Below, piece after piece: positions 39,930 through 48,606 of a stretch of DNA of 64,000 nt (the first letter of the stretch is position 1; each line of letters opens with the position of its first letter). The translations under genes and the position numbers were made by a program. The notes beneath the pieces were generated by a model, which worked only from the letters and a program-made list of their open reading frames with translations, searched no databases and had not been told where the DNA came from. The stretch is from Paenibacillus tyrphae (GTDB lineage Bacteria; Bacillota; Bacilli; Paenibacillales; NBRC-103111): NCBI RefSeq assembly GCF_000722545.1, contig NZ_JNVM01000013.1, positions 62,001 through 126,000 of the forward strand, read 5' to 3'.

Positions 39930-42900
39930 TTCTTCGGCATCGGAGCCCGTGGCGCAGCAATCGCAGAAGGCGCGGGCGGTACATATGCGATGAAAACGAA
40001 AGTGTCGTAGAGCGCGGTATTTTTGGAATCGGCCGTTCCTTTTGTCCATTGGATGAAATCGTCCCGTCCATTTTGAAGATCCGCGTCATTGACGGCGACG
40101 TTGAAGCCGATCATTCCGCCGGGCGCAGGCTTCAGGTCTTTGACATAGGCCGACGGGATTTTAAACTCATAGACGGTTCTGCCCGCTCCCTCGTCCCGAA
40201 CCGCCTGGAACGGGATTTGGCCGCTCACGTCGCCACTGGGGTTGGGCGGCATGGCGCTAAAGATGTTGACGAGCAGCCCGCCGTTGTCTGTCAATGCGAA
40301 TCCCCATTCCATGTCATCGGGCCCGTAAGGAGACTCGCGGTTGTTCAGCGGATCCAGGCTGATCTGAACGGAATCGTTCTTCCACATATTCGCCGCGTTT
40401 TCCGACTGCTTGTGGATGTCGTCCCGCACGGATACCGCGACATAGAGCCCGTCGGCCGCCCACTTGGCGTAAGCCGTCGCTTCGAGATTCGCCGGATCGT
40501 GATAGCCGCTCGAATGCTGAGCCTTATAGCGAAGGTGGATCGGGAATGCATCCTGCCAATCGTTCAGCACCCCGTCGACGGTCACGTTCCCTGCCTGCTG
40601 AATCAGATTGAAATCCAAAGGCATCAGCGGATCATGGAAAATCTCCTCGTTCTTCACGGTCTCTTCGACCCGGACATCGACCGGATACTCGTTGAACGGA
40701 AGCGGCGTATGATAGGTCCATCGGAAATCCAGTTGAACACGCTGCCCTTTCTGCAACGCGGCGAACGTATCTGAGGCGACGGGCGCCAGCGCTGCGCCGT
40801 CCGGTCCCTTGACGGTCACCTTACCCGTCTTGGGCAGCGAAGAGCTGCCTGTCAGTTCGACCGACAGCACATCCAATTGTTCCACCGTCTGCTTCACCGG
40901 CATAAGCCTGACGTCGATCCCGTCTTCAACGGTCAACTGCACCTTCTTCGTATCGAACACCTTTCCTTGATAGATCAGCTCGAAACGGATGTCGTAGCGG
41001 CCCTTCGGCGTATGGTCCGGAACGCGGATCGCATAAGCCTGCTCCAACGAACTTTGCGCCGGCACCGTCACGACGGCTTCGGACGGATCGGCTTGGACGG
41101 CCTCCCAGCCTGCCGGCACCTTGAGCCGCACCGTTACCTGCTCGGGCGTCGCCATGCCGTTGATCAGGGACAGATTCATCGCAGAGGCATAGCCTGCTTC
41201 GCCTGTCGCCTGCGACGGCACGACGTTTGCCAGCACGCCGACGAACTTGGTCCCTTCCGCGTCCACAATCGCCGCCACAGCCGGGGCAAATTCCCGGGCC
41301 AGCACGTTGTAAGCGTAGCTTGCGGCATAGCTGCCCCGCGCATACGCTGCTTCGGCCAGCCTGCCGTAGCGATTCAACCGCAGCACGGCAGCGGTCGAGA
41401 TCGGCATGACGCTGTAATCGCCTTTCTTGGCGTTGAACGCCGCGGTCACGCCCTGCACGGCCTGGGCGTAATCCAGGCTGCCCGCACCAGAGCCGCCATG
41501 CGCGTAAGCTAGCGCCACCGAGGCGCTCTCCGCCATGTTGTAGAGCGCCTCCAGCGCGACGTAGCCAGGGGTCTGCTGCGCATAGCCGGCCTTGATCTGG
41601 CCGGCTATGTGCGCCATAAGGGCATAGACGGCCTCGATACCTTGCTCCAGACCGGCCGCCGGACTTTCGCTTCGCAGAGCCGCCTCCAGCTGCGAGGCGA
41701 TGCGGCTGAGCTCAGCGGCATCGGCGTCGAGCGCGGCATCCTGGCCCGGCTTCCTCGCCGCATCCAGCTTGCCTGCGGCCGTCTTCTGCTTGGCGCGCAG
41801 CAGTTTGTTCGCCGACTCGAACACGAAGCCCGCCGGGACCCCGGTGACGTACACTGGCGAACCCGATACGTCAAGCTGGATGCTGCTGCCGGCCCCCGTC
41901 ACGGGAACGTCTGCGCCGTTGACATCCCGGATATGCACTCCCGCCGGACCGAAAGGCAGCGTTACCGTACCGACGGGAGGCTTGAGCGCCGGGTCGTCTT
42001 GGTGATCCGCCATTTTCCAGGAAACGAGGACGGGCTCGTTCTTGTTCAGGAAGATGTGGACAGCAACGTCCGGGTCCCCCGTATCCCAAGTTCCGATGTA
42101 CCTGGCCTGATCCAGCGTCGTCATCAGTTGGTTGGCGGCGGCGTAAGCCAGCTTCGGCCTGCCGTCATTGTCCGTCAGCCCCCAGAAAATGTCATAATAC
42201 CGGTCATCCGTGCCGTCGTTTTTATAATTGTAATACTCGTAAGCTTTCACCTGATCGGTAATCATATAGTTCAGGAAAGCGCGCACGACATAGTCCCGCT
42301 GCGCCTCCTCCGGAACGGAAGGATAACCCGCGCTGGCGGTCGGCCAGCCCCCTTCGGTCAAATAATAGTCCTTCCATCCGCCGTAAGCGTTCACAAGATC
42401 CTTCACGCCTTCGATGATATTTTGCAAATGACCGTCCGGCATCGAATTGTATACGTACGGATGATACGAATAGGCATCCGCGTAATCGAAGGAGCCCGCC
42501 TCCAGCTCTTTGGGCAGCACGCTGCGTACGCTGGACGTATGATCGCCTGCAAGCAGCATCGCATTCGGATCCGCCTTTTTCATATTCAGATAGGCGATCT
42601 TCTGCAGCTGGACGAATTCGCCCGGCACGTAAGGCTTTGAGAAAATTTCCGGCTCGTTAGGCATCTCCCACTGCCGGATCCGGTCTTTGTACCGGTTGAC
42701 CGTATGCGCCACGAACTTGCCCATAGCCTGCAGAGAGGCTGTCGTATTGACCGTGCCCTCTTGGTAATTGGCATTCTTGTCGATGCCGAGCACCGTGATT
42801 TGATTGAACCCATAACCGGCTAGCTTGTTCAGCAGCGGATCGGTCCGGCTGTAATCGTACGCCGGATTGCCTGTCGCATCCGGCGTATGCTTATCCACAT

Positions 42901-44884
42901 CCTCCCACGAAATGCCCGAGCGGTGATGACGCGCGCCCAGCTTGCGCGCGCCGTCGATGATAGCATCGTTCCAGTTCAGCGCGTAATGCGTGTTCAGCCC
43001 GAAGATGCTTTCATCGTCCAGATCGGGTTGTCCGACCGGGGCAGCCCGGCCGACGACAACCAGCCGCATCTTTTTCGATTTGACAGGCTGTGCGGCGCCA
43101 TCGACCCGGATGGCGGCCGATATCTCGTAAGTGCCCGGCGCGCCGGGTTTCGGCGTGAACGGCACGATCTCCGCATCTTTGGCATAGGCGGCCAAGCTGT
43201 ACGTTCTCGTTCCCGAAGCAACCGTCGCCTGATCTCCGTCTGCCCGCCGCACCGTATAATCGACCTGTATCTCATGGGCCTGAGCGCCGGCTTCCAAGGC
43301 AATCCGAAGGCCCGACGATTGTTCACCCGTATAAATACCGGCATAATTGCCGGAAGGCTGAAGATCGATCACATAAGGCACCGGGCTCGGCGTAATGGAG
43401 AAATTGTCGATCATCAGATTGATTCCGCCGACCACATTCCACTGAAAGTAGCCTTTCTTCAGCGCGAGCGGATCGGAATCGTCCCCGCTGGCCGACTCGA
43501 CCCCGTCAATAAGCAGCTTATGGGTGATACCGCTGATCTGCAGCTCATAATCGTGCCAGTCGCCGAGCAGTGACTGTACATAGTTGGCGATATAATAATT
43601 GCCGCCGAGCGTCGTTTTGCGCATCAGAAAATATTTGGCGTTATGGGTCGCCCATTCCAGCGCATTGTTATTGGCATCGTCCGCAGCCCGGTAGCGGAAC
43701 CGCCACGTATTCTGCACGGCCGTACTCGTCCGCTCGTATTTGGCTTTGAATTTGACCGTGAAATTGTCCGCATTCTGATACATAGGCACATTCAGCTTGG
43801 CGCTTCCCGAGCCGTTCAGGTTGAACACCTTGTTGCCGTCCGGCAGCTGAATGACCTTGGTATTGCCGCCTGTTTTCCAGCCTATCGGGACCGCGCCGAC
43901 CGTCTCGCCCTCGAAATCGTTGACATAGGGCGCGATGGCGCCGACCTGTACCGTAAACGCTCCCGCTGCCGGATAGCGCGCGCTGCCGCCGCTGTCCTGC
44001 GCCGTCAAATAATAGCGGAGCTGAGCCCGGTTCGTGCCGGGGATCGTTCCCGTGTAAGGACCGTTCCCGCTTCCCGCCGCCTGCAGCGTTTGTTCGGCCG
44101 CGTCGTCCCCGTAGACGTAATGGATCACGGCGCTTGGCGCTGCATCCGTCGTGCCTGTCAGCGTGAAGGATACGGGCAGATCGACATTATAAGGAACCTC
44201 TGACGCCGGCGTATGTACGATCGTTAGGACCGCCGGAGGTGCGGCCGGCGTCACCGTCACCCGCTTCACGCTGAGATGGACCGCCGGTCCGACGCTTTTC
44301 AGCGCGAAGCCGACTCCCCCTGCGGTCAACGAAGCATCCTCGAACGTCGTGATCAAGCTTCCGTCAATGTAGAGCTTGAACTCGTTTCCCTGCACGTTGA
44401 TCTGATAACCGTGCGCGTCCGATAGATTGAAGCCGGTGATGACCGCGCCAATATCGATCGACGACCCGACCTGTACGCTCGCCGATGCGTTCGGATATTT
44501 CCACAGCTCGACGATCTTGGAGTTCTTGAATTCCAGAAAGTAGTAGCTGGTGCCGGACGAATAACGGAACAGAACCCTGAAGCGGTCCCCTTCCGCCGTA
44601 AATCCGAGCTTATAGTCAGTCGACGCATACGGGAGCGCAGACGATTTCACGACCGCCCGCACGGGGGACGTCGTCGCCGTCGAGCCTTCAAGCCGGGTAT
44701 CCGCGCCCGTCCCGGCCGTGCTCCAAGCCGTGCTGCCGAACAAATCCCAACTGCCCAGCCCGCCCGCAAAACTATCCTCGAACAGCGGTGAAGCGCCGGA
44801 AGCGGCGGCCTGTTGGGGCAGCCACGGCATGATTAAACAAGCCAGCAGGATGCATAAGCTCCTCATGAAGTATCTTTTCATCAT
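39926..44884 (-). CDS. Large secreted clan GH-A glycoside hydrolase with CBM9
   Basis: 1652 residues (numbered here from a TTG one codon earlier). Signal peptide about 1-30. Residues 33-212: ConA-like lectin domain (FEDSFAGGLGSWDLFGSTAW). 320-500: a second beta-sandwich. 625-960: a TIM barrel of clan GH-A, with acid/base Glu745 in WEMPNEPEIF and nucleophile Glu845 in YYLTEGGWPT, closest in feel to GH39/GH5. 1000-1430: helical and Ig-like parts. About 1435-1640: CBM9 (VTVDGVLNDWQ ... VAVSVRDDIH). It cleaves a polysaccharide outside the cell. ATG 44884 has GGAGG 6 bases upstream. It is the last gene of the operon starting with beta-galactosidase, after a 118-base gap that contains the 68-bp repeat. 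Confidence 0.8.
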   Translation of the reverse strand: MMKRYFMRSLCILLACLIMPWLPQQAAASGASPLFEDSFAGGLGSWDLFGSTAWSTAGTGADTRLEGSTATTSPVRAVVKSSALPYASTDYKLGFTAEGDRFRVLFRYSSGTSYYFLEFKNSKIVELWKYPNASASVQVGSSIDIGAVITGFNLSDAHGYQINVQGNEFKLYIDGSLITTFEDASLTAGGVGFALKSVGPAVHLSVKRVTVTPAAPPAVLTIVHTPASEVPYNVDLPVSFTLTGTTDAAPSAVIHYVYGDDAAEQTLQAAGSGNGPYTGTIPGTNRAQLRYYLTAQDSGGSARYPAAGAFTVQVGAIAPYVNDFEGETVGAVPIGWKTGGNTKVIQLPDGNKVFNLNGSGSAKLNVPMYQNADNFTVKFKAKYERTSTAVQNTWRFRYRAADDANNNALEWATHNAKYFLMRKTTLGGNYYIANYVQSLLGDWHDYELQISGITHKLLIDGVESASGDDSDPLALKKGYFQWNVVGGINLMIDNFSITPSPVPYVIDLQPSGNYAGIYTGEQSSGLRIALEAGAQAHEIQVDYTVRRADGDQATVASGTRTYSLAAYAKDAEIVPFTPKPGAPGTYEISAAIRVDGAAQPVKSKKMRLVVVGRAAPVGQPDLDDESIFGLNTHYALNWNDAIIDGARKLGARHHRSGISWEDVDKHTPDATGNPAYDYSRTDPLLNKLAGYGFNQITVLGIDKNANYQEGTVNTTASLQAMGKFVAHTVNRYKDRIRQWEMPNEPEIFSKPYVPGEFVQLQKIAYLNMKKADPNAMLLAGDHTSSVRSVLPKELEAGSFDYADAYSYHPYVYNSMPDGHLQNIIEGVKDLVNAYGGWKDYYLTEGGWPTASAGYPSVPEEAQRDYVVRAFLNYMITDQVKAYEYYNYKNDGTDDRYYDIFWGLTDNDGRPKLAYAAANQLMTTLDQARYIGTWDTGDPDVAVHIFLNKNEPVLVSWKMADHQDDPALKPPVGTVTLPFGPAGVHIRDVNGADVPVTGAGSSIQLDVSGSPVYVTGVPAGFVFESANKLLRAKQKTAAGKLDAARKPGQDAALDADAAELSRIASQLEAALRSESPAAGLEQGIEAVYALMAHIAGQIKAGYAQQTPGYVALEALYNMAESASVALAYAHGGSGAGSLDYAQAVQGVTAAFNAKKGDYSVMPISTAAVLRLNRYGRLAEAAYARGSYAASYAYNVLAREFAPAVAAIVDAEGTKFVGVLANVVPSQATGEAGYASAMNLSLINGMATPEQVTVRLKVPAGWEAVQADPSEAVVTVPAQSSLEQAYAIRVPDHTPKGRYDIRFELIYQGKVFDTKKVQLTVEDGIDVRLMPVKQTVEQLDVLSVELTGSSSLPKTGKVTVKGPDGAALAPVASDTFAALQKGQRVQLDFRWTYHTPLPFNEYPVDVRVEETVKNEEIFHDPLMPLDFNLIQQAGNVTVDGVLNDWQDAFPIHLRYKAQHSSGYHDPANLEATAYAKWAADGLYVAVSVRDDIHKQSENAANMWKNDSVQISLDPLNNRESPYGPDDMEWGFALTDNGGLLVNIFSAMPPNPSGDVSGQIPFQAVRDEGAGRTVYEFKIPSAYVKDLKPAPGGMIGFNVAVNDADLQNGRDDFIQWTKGTADSKNTALYDTFVFIAYVPPAPSAIAAPRAPMPKN

Positions 44885-44907
44885 CAATCACCTCCAAAAG
44901 GAATAGT

Positions 44908-44975
44908 AAGAAAAGCTTCTTGTCGAAGCCCACTCGAAGAAGATACATTCGTGTTTTAGAGGAAGCTTTTCCTGA
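44908..44975. repeat. 68-bp hairpin repeat, copy B
   Basis: 64 of 68 bases match 25301-25368, including both arms AAGAAAAGCT and AGCTTTTC. It occupies most of the gap between the binding-lipoprotein stop and the ribosome site of the GH-A gene, so it may act in the mRNA of this operon, for instance as a processing or stability hairpin between the two genes. Confidence 0.8.
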
Positions 44976-45005
44976 GCCGGCGGGAGACCTTGAATAGGCA
45001 CAGCT

Positions 45006-46640
45006 TCATTTGCCGACTTTTTTCTTGAAGGAGGCTTCCAGCTCATTCAAAATTTGCCTCCCTCCCTGCGCTTTCCATTTGTCCGCGAACTCGTCGAACT
45101 TCTTGATGTCAGCGCCCATAATGATCTGCGTGAAGACCGAGTCGCGGAGCGTGTTCAACTCTACGAGCTTGGCAATTTTGGTCGGGGAATCCAGGTAATT
45201 GGAGGCGTCCGTAATCTGGAACTTGTTGTTGATCGCCACGTCCAGCGCCTGCGAATGACGAATCGGAAGCGATTCCAAATAATGCGGCCAGCCTTTCAGA
45301 CCTGGAGCGAACAGATAGCTTTGAATGCCGCGGAAATTCCCGTTCTTATCCTGCTGCGTCTTCGGATCGATTAGATCGGTCACGACCGACATCTTGACGT
45401 TCTCGATCCTATAGTCCACTCCTTCGATGCCCCATACGGTCAGCATCTGATTCTCGGGGGACAAAGCCTTCTCGATGATGGAGAGCACCTTCTTCGGATC
45501 TTTCGTCTTGGCGCTGATCGCATGCATTTGGCCGAACGGCGCCCCGGCCGGAGTGACCGCTTTGCCTTCGGCACCGACAAGGGAGCCCGTCAGCGTCAAA
45601 TATTTGAACAGCTGATTGGACTGATCCGCAAGCTTCCCGTCCGCCGGCAGTTTGCTGCTTTTCTTCAATTCATTGGTTTCCACCTGCGTATCATAGTCGT
45701 TCGCCGTCGACCACCAGCCCATCCAGGAAAACAGCTTGCCGCTGTATAGCTTCGCCCGCAGCTGCTCTTCCTTGATCGTGGCGAACTCCTTGTCGATCAG
45801 GCCTTCGGCATACATCTTCTGCAGATACAGCAGCGCCTCTCTCATCTTCGGATCGATGTCGTAATTGCCGAATTTGCCGTCCTTCTCGGTGAAATACCCC
45901 GGCGTCACGCCGAAGGCGCCGAAGATGTGATCGAAGGAATTGTTGGCGTATTTCTGCTGGCCGATCTGGGCCGTATAGCCGCCGAGCGGGATGACGTCCG
46001 GTTTCTCGGCTTTCGCCTTCTTCAGCAGATTGTAGTACTCATCCAGCGTTTTGGGCACCTGCGCGCCCAGGCCTTCCATATAATCCTTGCGCAGGACCAG
46101 GTTCCAGCGGTAGCCGGCGCCCGGGCCTCCCTGGTAAGGAATGCCGTAGATTTTGCCGTTGACTTTGGCCTGCTCGAACACGTCCTTCGGCACTTCCTTG
46201 AGAATATTCGGCGTATCCTTCTCGTTGATCAGATTCGTTAGATCGAAGAAAGCGCCCTGCTGCGCGTATTTCTGGAAATCGTCGGCGAAGTCGATGCGGA
46301 CGACATCGGGAATGTCGCCGCTCGACATCTTGAGGTTCAGCTTCGTTTTGTACTGCTGGACATCCACCATTTCCGGCACGATCCGGATATTGAGCTTTTT
46401 CTCGATCGCTTGCTTAACCGCATCCTTGGACGGATCGTAAGGCTTGGAGATGTCCTGTGCCTTCAGCCATTTAAACGAATAAGGCTCTTCCGTTTGCGGC
46501 GATGCCGACGCCGATGAAGCGGACGGCGAAGGCGCAACAGCAGCCGGATCGGCGGCTTTGCTGCAACCTGCGATGGTGACGGTGCCGACCAGCAGCGCGG
46601 CAAGCGCGCCGTACGGATAAACTTTGACTGGATAGATCAT
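45006..46640 (-). CDS. Sugar ABC transporter binding lipoprotein (LplA-like)
   Basis: 544 residues. A lipoprotein signal with lipobox IAGC (Cys near 26) anchors it to the membrane surface. A Ser/Ala/Pro linker (about 35-50) follows, then a family 1 solute-binding fold (KLNIRIVPEMVDVQQYKTKL; DVVRIDFADDFQKYAQQGAF). The length is typical of the LplA/YtcQ oligosaccharide-binding group. AGGAGG lies 8 bases before the ATG. It captures an oligosaccharide for the two permeases encoded just upstream. Confidence 0.85.
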   Translation of the reverse strand: MIYPVKVYPYGALAALLVGTVTIAGCSKAADPAAVAPSPSASSASASPQTEEPYSFKWLKAQDISKPYDPSKDAVKQAIEKKLNIRIVPEMVDVQQYKTKLNLKMSSGDIPDVVRIDFADDFQKYAQQGAFFDLTNLINEKDTPNILKEVPKDVFEQAKVNGKIYGIPYQGGPGAGYRWNLVLRKDYMEGLGAQVPKTLDEYYNLLKKAKAEKPDVIPLGGYTAQIGQQKYANNSFDHIFGAFGVTPGYFTEKDGKFGNYDIDPKMREALLYLQKMYAEGLIDKEFATIKEEQLRAKLYSGKLFSWMGWWSTANDYDTQVETNELKKSSKLPADGKLADQSNQLFKYLTLTGSLVGAEGKAVTPAGAPFGQMHAISAKTKDPKKVLSIIEKALSPENQMLTVWGIEGVDYRIENVKMSVVTDLIDPKTQQDKNGNFRGIQSYLFAPGLKGWPHYLESLPIRHSQALDVAINNKFQITDASNYLDSPTKIAKLVELNTLRDSVFTQIIMGADIKKFDEFADKWKAQGGRQILNELEASFKKKVGK

Positions 46641-46708
46641 GTGAACAGACCTCCTCAGTTTATCTTATCTATTTGCGCCTCAATGGGTTGAAGCCTGATC
46701 GTGGCCGA

Positions 46709-47584
46709 TCAGCCCTTCACGGAGCCGATCAGCATGCCCTGTTCGAAGTGCTTTTGAATGAACGGATACAGAACTAGCATCGGCAGCGCTACGATGACGA
46801 TCGCGGCCATCTGAATGCCGATCGTGGGTGGGGGCGTCGAGCCGGCCGCTTCCAGCAGTTCCGGCGGAAGGCTCGAGCTGGCGATGATCGTGCGGAGCAC
46901 GAGCTGCACGGGCGCTTTGTGCCAATCGGTCACATAGAGCATGGCGTTGAAGAAATCGTTCCAGTACACGACCAGATACAGGAGGCCGATCGTCGCAATG
47001 ACCGGCTTCGATAAAGGCAGCACGATCTGCCATAAAATTCTGAACTCGGAAGCCCCGTCGATCGAAGCCGATTCGCGTAAGCTTTCGGGGATGCCCTCGA
47101 AGAATGATTTCATGATGATCATATTGAAAGCGCTGTAGGCCATGACCAGCATCAGGACGTAGCTCGTATTCAGCAAACCGAGCTGCTTGATCGTGATATA
47201 AGTCGGGATCATCCCGCCCTTGAACAGCATCGTGAAGACAAAGTACAGCATCGCCGCGCGTCTGCCGGGCAGCTTCTTCTCGGCCAGCGCATAGGCCGCC
47301 GTCGTTGTAAGCAGCAGCGCCAGCAGCACGCCCCCTACCGTATTGCGGATCGTATTGCCGTAAGCCGAGAACAGAAGCGACCCTTCCTTCAGCAAATACG
47401 CATAGTACTCGAAGCTAAGCGCGGCCGGGAACAAAATCAGGCCGTTCTTCTCGCTGAAAATATGGTACGGTGTCACCGATACGGAAATGACATACCAGAA
47501 CGGAATCAGAATGATCATAGTGATGACCGTCAGAATCGAATAGTTGGCAGCGACAAAAGCGCTCTCTCCTTTGGTAAGCTTCAT
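46709..47584 (-). CDS. Carbohydrate ABC permease, LplC/YtcP type
   Basis: 291 residues with six membrane segments and the cytoplasmic EAA loop (SIDGASEFRILWQIVLPLSK, about 190-210) that contacts the ATPase. C-terminal GSVKG is typical of this subfamily. It is the second permease of the importer and starts 19 bases after the first. The operon has no ATPase gene, as in other LplBC-type importers that share an MsmX-like ATPase. Confidence 0.88.
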   Translation of the reverse strand: MKLTKGESAFVAANYSILTVITMIILIPFWYVISVSVTPYHIFSEKNGLILFPAALSFEYYAYLLKEGSLLFSAYGNTIRNTVGGVLLALLLTTTAAYALAEKKLPGRRAAMLYFVFTMLFKGGMIPTYITIKQLGLLNTSYVLMLVMAYSAFNMIIMKSFFEGIPESLRESASIDGASEFRILWQIVLPLSKPVIATIGLLYLVVYWNDFFNAMLYVTDWHKAPVQLVLRTIIASSSLPPELLEAAGSTPPPTIGIQMAAIVIVALPMLVLYPFIQKHFEQGMLIGSVKG

Positions 47585-47602
47585 CGGTTCTCTTCTCCTT
47601 CG

Positions 47603-48553
47603 TCAGAATATGCCGGAATCGTTGACCCGCTTGGCGATTTGATTGGCGGCCAGCATCAGGACGAGCCCGATTGCGCCTTTGATGACATCGGCGGCAGCGG
47701 CAAGGCTGAGGCTGAACTGCTCGATGCCCACGCGGTAAATGTACGTATCCAGAATATCCCCGACCTCAAAGACCATCGGATTGTACAGGTTAATGACCTG
47801 ATCCAGCCCGGCGCTCATAATATAGCCGACCCGCAGGATGAAGATGACGATGATCGTTCCGGTTATGCCCGGCAAAGTGACGTGGACAATGCGTTGAAAC
47901 CTCGAAGCTCCGTCCATAATCGCCGCTTCGTATACCTCCGGATTAAGCCCGGCGATGGCGGCCAGGTAAATGATCGCGGCCCAGCCCATTTCTTTCATCG
48001 CATCCGTGACGACGAGAATTGTCCGGAAATAAGCCGGCTCGACGAGCAAATAAGCCGGATGGCCGCCGAAAAATTCGATGATTTTGTTAATGACCCCGGT
48101 TTCCGGCGATAGCAGCAGCGTGATGATCCCCCCGTACACGACCCAAGAAACGAACCTCGGCAGATAGACCGCCGTCTGGAGCGTCTTTTTGAACCATGCA
48201 ACCCGAATTTCATTAAGTGCAAGCGCTAACAAGATCGGGCAAATGAAGCCGCTGATCATTTTGTATAAACTGATCAGCAGCGTATTCTTGAAAGCATTCA
48301 GGAACATCTCCGATTCGAACAGCATGCGGAAATATTTCAATCCGACCCATTCGCTGCCGGAGAAGCCCTGAATGGCGTTGTAATCCATGAAGGCGATGCT
48401 GATTCCGTAAAGCGGCAAATAATCGAATAGGAAAACCCATATGAACGCGGGCAGCAGCAGCGCATACAACAGCCGATACTTCCATATCCTCCTCATCTGC
48501 CTGAGCAGCGGCGTTTCTTTCGCTGCGGTGAGCTTGGCGGTCGCGCGTTCCAT
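47603..48553 (-). CDS. Carbohydrate ABC permease, LplB/YteP type
   Basis: 316 residues with six membrane segments, the family start (YALLLPAFIWVFLFDYLPLY) and the EAA loop (AAIMDGASRFQRIVHVTLPG). It forms the channel with the following LplC-type permease. It begins 53 bases after the beta-galactosidase stop with a ribosome site GGAGG. A cre-like sequence inside the gene (48218-48231) has one mismatch and is probably chance. Confidence 0.88.
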   Translation of the reverse strand: MERATAKLTAAKETPLLRQMRRIWKYRLLYALLLPAFIWVFLFDYLPLYGISIAFMDYNAIQGFSGSEWVGLKYFRMLFESEMFLNAFKNTLLISLYKMISGFICPILLALALNEIRVAWFKKTLQTAVYLPRFVSWVVYGGIITLLLSPETGVINKIIEFFGGHPAYLLVEPAYFRTILVVTDAMKEMGWAAIIYLAAIAGLNPEVYEAAIMDGASRFQRIVHVTLPGITGTIIVIFILRVGYIMSAGLDQVINLYNPMVFEVGDILDTYIYRVGIEQFSLSLAAAADVIKGAIGLVLMLAANQIAKRVNDSGIF

Positions 48554-48606
48554 TTCTTTCTCCTCCTTTCCGATCTCTGTTTCCGGCCTCGCCTGAAAAA
48601 CGTCGG

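Noticed and set aside
48218..48231. cre-like TGCAAGCGCTAACA inside the first-importer permease gene
   Set aside because: One mismatch to consensus, inside a coding region and far from a promoter; likely chance in GC-rich DNA.
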